Below are positions 49,058 through 53,191 of a DNA stretch of 53,191 nt, piece by piece. Source of the stretch: Nephromyces sp. MM_2019. Its lineage: Eukaryota > Apicomplexa > Aconoidasida > Nephromycida. Location: the NCBI GenBank assembly GCA_015657535.1, contig JADHZB010000648.1, positions 1-53,191 of the forward strand. Reading direction: 5' to 3'. The notes under the pieces are model-generated. The model was not told the origin of the DNA. It did no database searches and saw nothing but the letters and a program-made list of their open reading frames with translations. The translations under genes were made by a program, and so were the position numbers. The first letter of the stretch is position 1. Each line of letters begins with the position of its first letter.

Positions 49058-50848
49058 ATGAGTACTCGAAAGCAATATAGCTTTAATCTTCCCATCCTAG
49101 GCCTTTTTTTTTTTTCTATGACAGCCATCCTCTTGACACACAACCTAAGTTCAGCAAAGGAAGAAGCTTCCAACTTCATTTTTGACCTTGAAGAAGAGGA
49201 GTTTCAAACATTTCTTTTCAAACATGATCCAACCCTAGTTATGTTTTACTCTCCACAGTATGGATGACATTGCTAATTTATACATTTAGTTCAATCAGAA
49301 AAATACCATACTCTTGTTCACAGGTGTGGTCACTGCCATAAGATGAAGCCGGAATATGAGAAGTTACCAGCGGCTCTCACAAAACAAGGCGTTAAAGCCT
49401 TTGTAGCAAGGATTGATGGAACCGAGAATAAGAAGATCATGTCGGAAGAGAAGATTGAAGGTTTCCCTACCATAAAACTTTACACCCAAAATGATACGTT
49501 CGATTACAAGGGCGAAAGAACGGTTAGCATGCTTGTATAGCTTATTTTGAACGAGATCCTAACTCGCAAGATAAGATTCACAACTTCGAAATCATTTACC
49601 TTTGTAAAAATCCCTTACTATCTGAAAATTTCAGAGCCAAGCTATGACTAAATGGATAAAGAAGATGAGTGGACCAGCTGTCGTTTCGATAAAAAATGAT
49701 GGAAATATTGAAGCAGATTCAGATGAGGGCTACTTTATTGGATATTTTGAAAATGAAAATACAGAATTGTACAAGGCATTTGCCGAAACTGCGGCAGCGA
49801 AGCGTATGGTCACTTCATTTTTTTCTGTCGTACCATCCAACAAAAACCAAGTTGTTGCGGTAAAAGAAGATGAAGAGAAAGTAGAATTTGATGGCCAATC
49901 TCAAGATGAACTAAAAAGTTTCATTGAAGCTGAAGCTTATCCAAAGTTGGCTATTATAAACCCTGGAAATTTCGAGAAATACTTAAAGAGAGATCTTGAT
50001 TTTGCATGGTTTGATGGTACAAACTTCCACTATCAGGAATACCAAAAACCCATCCGAGAGGCTTCTAAAACTTTCAAGAATAAATTAAATTTCGTTTGGG
50101 TTGATAGCGAATTGTATTCATCACGCGGGGATTCTGGCGAACCTTCTTTTATGTTAAATTTGTTGAATGGTACACGATATGAACTATCTGACCCTACAAA
50201 TAGCTTATATAAGCCTGACACTATAGTTCAATTCTTAAAAGATGCCATTGCTGGAAAGATTGAACCATTTATGAAATCGGATGAAATCCCCGAAACAAAT
50301 GATGAGCCAGTAAAAGTAGTTGTTGCAAAAAATCTAATGGAATTTGCTTTCAGCCCTACTAAGGATGTTATGATTGAAGTATACGCACCCTGGTGTGGTC
50401 ATTGCAAACAGCTCGAGCCTATTTATACTGAGGTAGCAACACACTATGCTTCAAATCCCAATGTTGTAATTGCAAAGATGGATGGTACAACAAACGAATC
50501 TCCCTCACAAAAATTTGACTGGAAAGGGTAAACTTTGAATATTGATTCATTTTTCAAAATTCATTTATTTTAGCTGTACATACACAAACTTTATGAAACT
50601 TGTTTCCACTAAGCTTAACTAAAAACACATTTTTCAATCCCTAAACATTTTACTTAGACATGTATACTTAAAAACTTTATTTATATCATATATTGTTTGC
50701 TTTTTTCAGATTTCCTACAATTTTCTTTATTAAAGCTGGTACTGATACACCAATGATGTATAATGGTCAACGAAATAAACAAGCATTTATAGATTTCATA
50801 ACTGAGAATGGGTCTGGTAATAATAATCAACCAGCAGATGAGCTTTAG
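49058..50848 (+). CDS. PDI: Protein disulfide isomerase, two active thioredoxin domains, ADEL tail
   Basis: ER-lumen oxidoreductase that forms and shuffles disulfides in secretory proteins. Exons 49058-49257, 49324-49522, 49635-50527 and 50710-50848 (TAG); 1431 nt, 476 aa. A signal peptide is clear: basic MSTRKQYSFNL, then hydrophobic LGLFFFSMTAILLTHNLSSA. First redox site SPQCGHCHKMKP (about residue 66; Gln replaces the usual Trp before CGHC), with the cis-Pro segment EGFPTIKLY. Two central domains lack CxxC. The second site APWCGHCKQLEP (about residue 380) is followed across the last intron by GFPTIFFIKAG. The C-terminus is PADEL, an ADEL variant of the KDEL retrieval signal. The usual four-domain a-b-b'-a' length is about 480-510, so this is complete. 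Confidence 0.96.
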
Positions 50849-51774
50849 ATGTTTATATTATAATCTCGTTAGGTGCTAATAAATTTTGTAAAAAAACAAG
50901 ATTTTAACTGCCAAGTTTTTTATTATAATTATTATTATTTTTTATATTTATTGTAAACAAACAAACCTTTTTATCCTTCTTTCAGTAGTATCTTTAGCTT
51001 TATTATTATTGAAGTTTGTAGCTTTAAATAAGCAAACAAATTTTCAATAGTTTAAGTACAATTGAAAGAATATTGTCTTAAAAATTTATATAATATTTTT
51101 ATTCTAAAATAATCAAACAAAAATTTGCGAACATTGATACTTAGTTATTAACTTTGACAAAACTAAATAAACATAGTAAATTAAAAATGATAATAAAATC
51201 ATAGTTTAATAAATATATCAAAACACCAAAAACAATTGAATATACACATTTTATATTGTATTGTGAAGATATAAAATCCCAATTTTGTTTTATTTTGAAT
51301 ATTGAACTAACAGGATTTTATCCAATTCCTTAAAATACATATTTTGTAATTATACATATACGTGCAAAAATGATTGAATTTTATATACCTGAAACAACAT
51401 CATCATATGAGTATACTTTACTTGAAATAAACATTTATATCTAAATATATATATTACTAGATAGAGATTAAAAACTTCTAATTAAAATATGATTTCAAGT
51501 AAACTAGTTAGAAGATTATTAGGAATATTGGGAAATAATCAAATAATTACAAAATTAGTTTTATTTTTATTCAAATTTTTCGGTCAATGGGTGAAATATT
51601 AAATATCTAGAAATAATACGATTTTAAAAAAATAAATATTTTTAATATATAATATAACCTGTATCTAAAATGATTTATAACTTATAAATTATATATGATT
51701 TGAAAATTAATATGTATATATATATATACTTATACACAAATTAATCTATATCTGTTTATAAATTCCTTAAATAG
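50849..51774. other. AT-rich spacer after PDI
   Basis: About 930 bp of very AT-rich DNA, probably the PDI 3' region. A 37-codon frame (51489-51602, MISSKLVRRLLGILGN...) exists but its phase does not join the downstream candidate exon, so it is not called. Confidence 0.5.
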
Positions 51775-52656
51775 AGTTTTTGTCTATTCAATTTGAAATA
51801 AGGTAAGCTAAGACTCTGTGTAAAAAAGGTTTTAGCATCACACACACACACACACTGACATGTACACATCATAGATATACACATACACACATAACACATG
51901 TATATACAATACTGATATACATACACAACACTTACACACACATTACATACTAATATACATACTACTCCTACACATATATATTACTCCTACAAACATATAT
52001 ATATTACTACATATACTCACACCTACAAATTTATATATACCTACATTTACGCATCCAGACAATTATATGTACATAGATATGAATATATTAATATATATTA
52101 TTTTAGATAAATGATAAGTTTTATATTCTAATATATTAACTATAATATAACAAAACTAACTATTTGTGTGTTATTTAAATTAAGTTAAACTTATAGAGAA
52201 ATTCAATAAAAACTTTAGTAAGATGGGCCACCCTAATGATGATATATATGTTTACCTATTTGAATTTGATATTGAAACATTAACATTTCAATCATATGGA
52301 GGTAATCATCAGCCAACACAGTTTACCCTAAATCTAATTACATATTTACAAGAAATATGGATGAAGCTTACAGATACACACTCAACCACACCTATTAATA
52401 ATAAAGAGGGTAACGATACACACAATTAACACAATACACACAATATACACAATATACCCACTATAAACACTATACAATAACACACACTACACACAATATA
52501 CACAACATAACAGCTACACACACTATACACCATTTACACAGCATACACAATATGCACAGCATACACAATATATACAATTTACACATTACACACAATATAT
52601 ATAATAAACACTCAGAGGAGAATGATAGAAACTGTTTCCAATTTCCTATTCACAAG
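51775..52656 (+). CDS. Tentative partial gene at the right edge (three phase-consistent exons)
   Basis: Candidate exons 51775-51802, 52219-52409 and 52616-52656 are each bounded by AG and GTAAGC, GTAACG or GTAAAC, and their phases agree. The middle one reads MGHPNDDIYVYLFEFDIETL then FQSYGGNHQPTQFTLNLITY, ordered sequence unlike the repeats around it. The last contributes EENDRNCFQFPIHK. Neither a start nor a stop is established, and more exons are expected beyond the window. The PTQFTLNLITYLQEIW stretch is faintly reminiscent of exocyst-type helical proteins, but this is too weak to name. Introns carry CA-rich microsatellites. Confidence 0.4.
51838..52605. repeat. CA/ACACT-rich microsatellite tracts
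   Basis: Two CA-rich tracts on the + strand: 51838-51960 (pure ACAC then TACACA variants) and 52376-52605 (ACACAATATACACA-type). They flank the candidate exon at 52219. Confidence 0.8.
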
Positions 52657-53191
52657 GTAAACTATTTATAATCATGACTAGAAACTTTTAATAAGTTATA
52701 TCAAACATATGTCTTAAACATATTTTTATTTAGTGTGTATATATCATAATCAATTATATCTAAATTATACACCATTTTTTTATATACACACACATAAGTG
52801 TGTAATTGTTATAAATTGGATAACAATGAATAATATATTTGAAATGATTTCACATTATATATAAAGTATTTAAAATGATTTATCATAAATTTGTATTAAA
52901 TAAAATGATATGCTAAATATAATTTTGTATATTTGATATTACATACATATATTTTATTTAAAGTGTAAAACTAAACAAACAATTTAAAATTACATGATTT
53001 AGTTGAAATTACATACGCATTTCGAATTCATATACACACACTCCAAACTACCTATCCCATAAACAACTATAAATCCACTGCAGAACCAATTAAGTACACA
53101 CTCAAATATCAACTATACACACACACATCAAAATCAATATACACATATACTAATAACACACCTCTCTAAAACAATATAATATATATATATA
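52657..53191. other. AT- and CA-rich right edge
   Basis: Simple AT-rich sequence with CACA tracts after 53030. No exon recognised; probably intron of the edge gene if that gene is real. Confidence 0.4.

Noticed and set aside
1..53191. CRISPR array, phage, transposase or bacterial operon
   Set aside because: No regularly spaced direct repeats with unique spacers, no recombinase or transposase, and every recognised gene is eukaryotic with spliceosomal introns.

Overview
The window is strongly AT-rich, intron-dense eukaryotic nuclear DNA. The genes look apicomplexan. The cytosolic HSP90 has the alveolate/apicomplexan sequence style and ends in MEEVD. There is a BT1-family folate/biopterin transporter, an ERD2-like receptor, a two-domain PDI and an M17 leucyl aminopeptidase. 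TAA, TAG and TGA all end reading frames here, so the code is standard. Familiar apicomplexans (Plasmodium, Toxoplasma, Cryptosporidium) cannot make purines de novo, yet this window carries two de novo purine genes: the 5' half of PurL/FGAMS and a PurC-PurE (PAICS-type) fusion. From memory, that fits a purine-prototrophic lineage such as the tunicate-associated Nephromyces/Cardiosporidium group. The lineage assignment is inference.

Layout, left to right: PurL (-, 5' part only, runs off the left edge); a 17-exon unidentified EF-hand-like protein (-); PurC-PurE fusion (+); Era-type GTPase (-, 12 exons, introns full of GT/CA/TA microsatellites); a 3.6 kb gap; M17 aminopeptidase (+); a coiled-coil, low-complexity protein (+, 11 exons); DDX27/Drs1-type DEAD-box helicase (-, 16 exons); a 2.9 kb gap; HSP90 (+, 2 exons); BT1 folate transporter (-, 11 exons); a 2.5 kb gap; ERD2-like receptor (+, 5 exons); single-exon IQ-motif protein (+); secreted Pro/Gly-rich plus coiled-coil protein (+, about 10 exons); sirtuin (-, 3 exons); PDI (+, 4 exons); and a tentative partial gene at the right edge (+). 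Most exons are short. I rebuilt the gene models by hand from GT/AG borders and phase continuity, and every complete model sums to a multiple of three and ends at a stop.

Functional themes: purine synthesis (PurL, PurC-PurE) together with possible uptake of folate, the one-carbon donor for that pathway; ER protein folding and retention (PDI with an ADEL tail, ERD2-like receptor, HSP90 in the cytosol); ribosome biogenesis (Era-like, DDX27-like); and peptide turnover (M17). The most unusual observations are the purine locus itself and an aminopeptidase whose 390-codon first-exon domain has almost no leucine (3 residues) but about 33 Met and 37 Phe.
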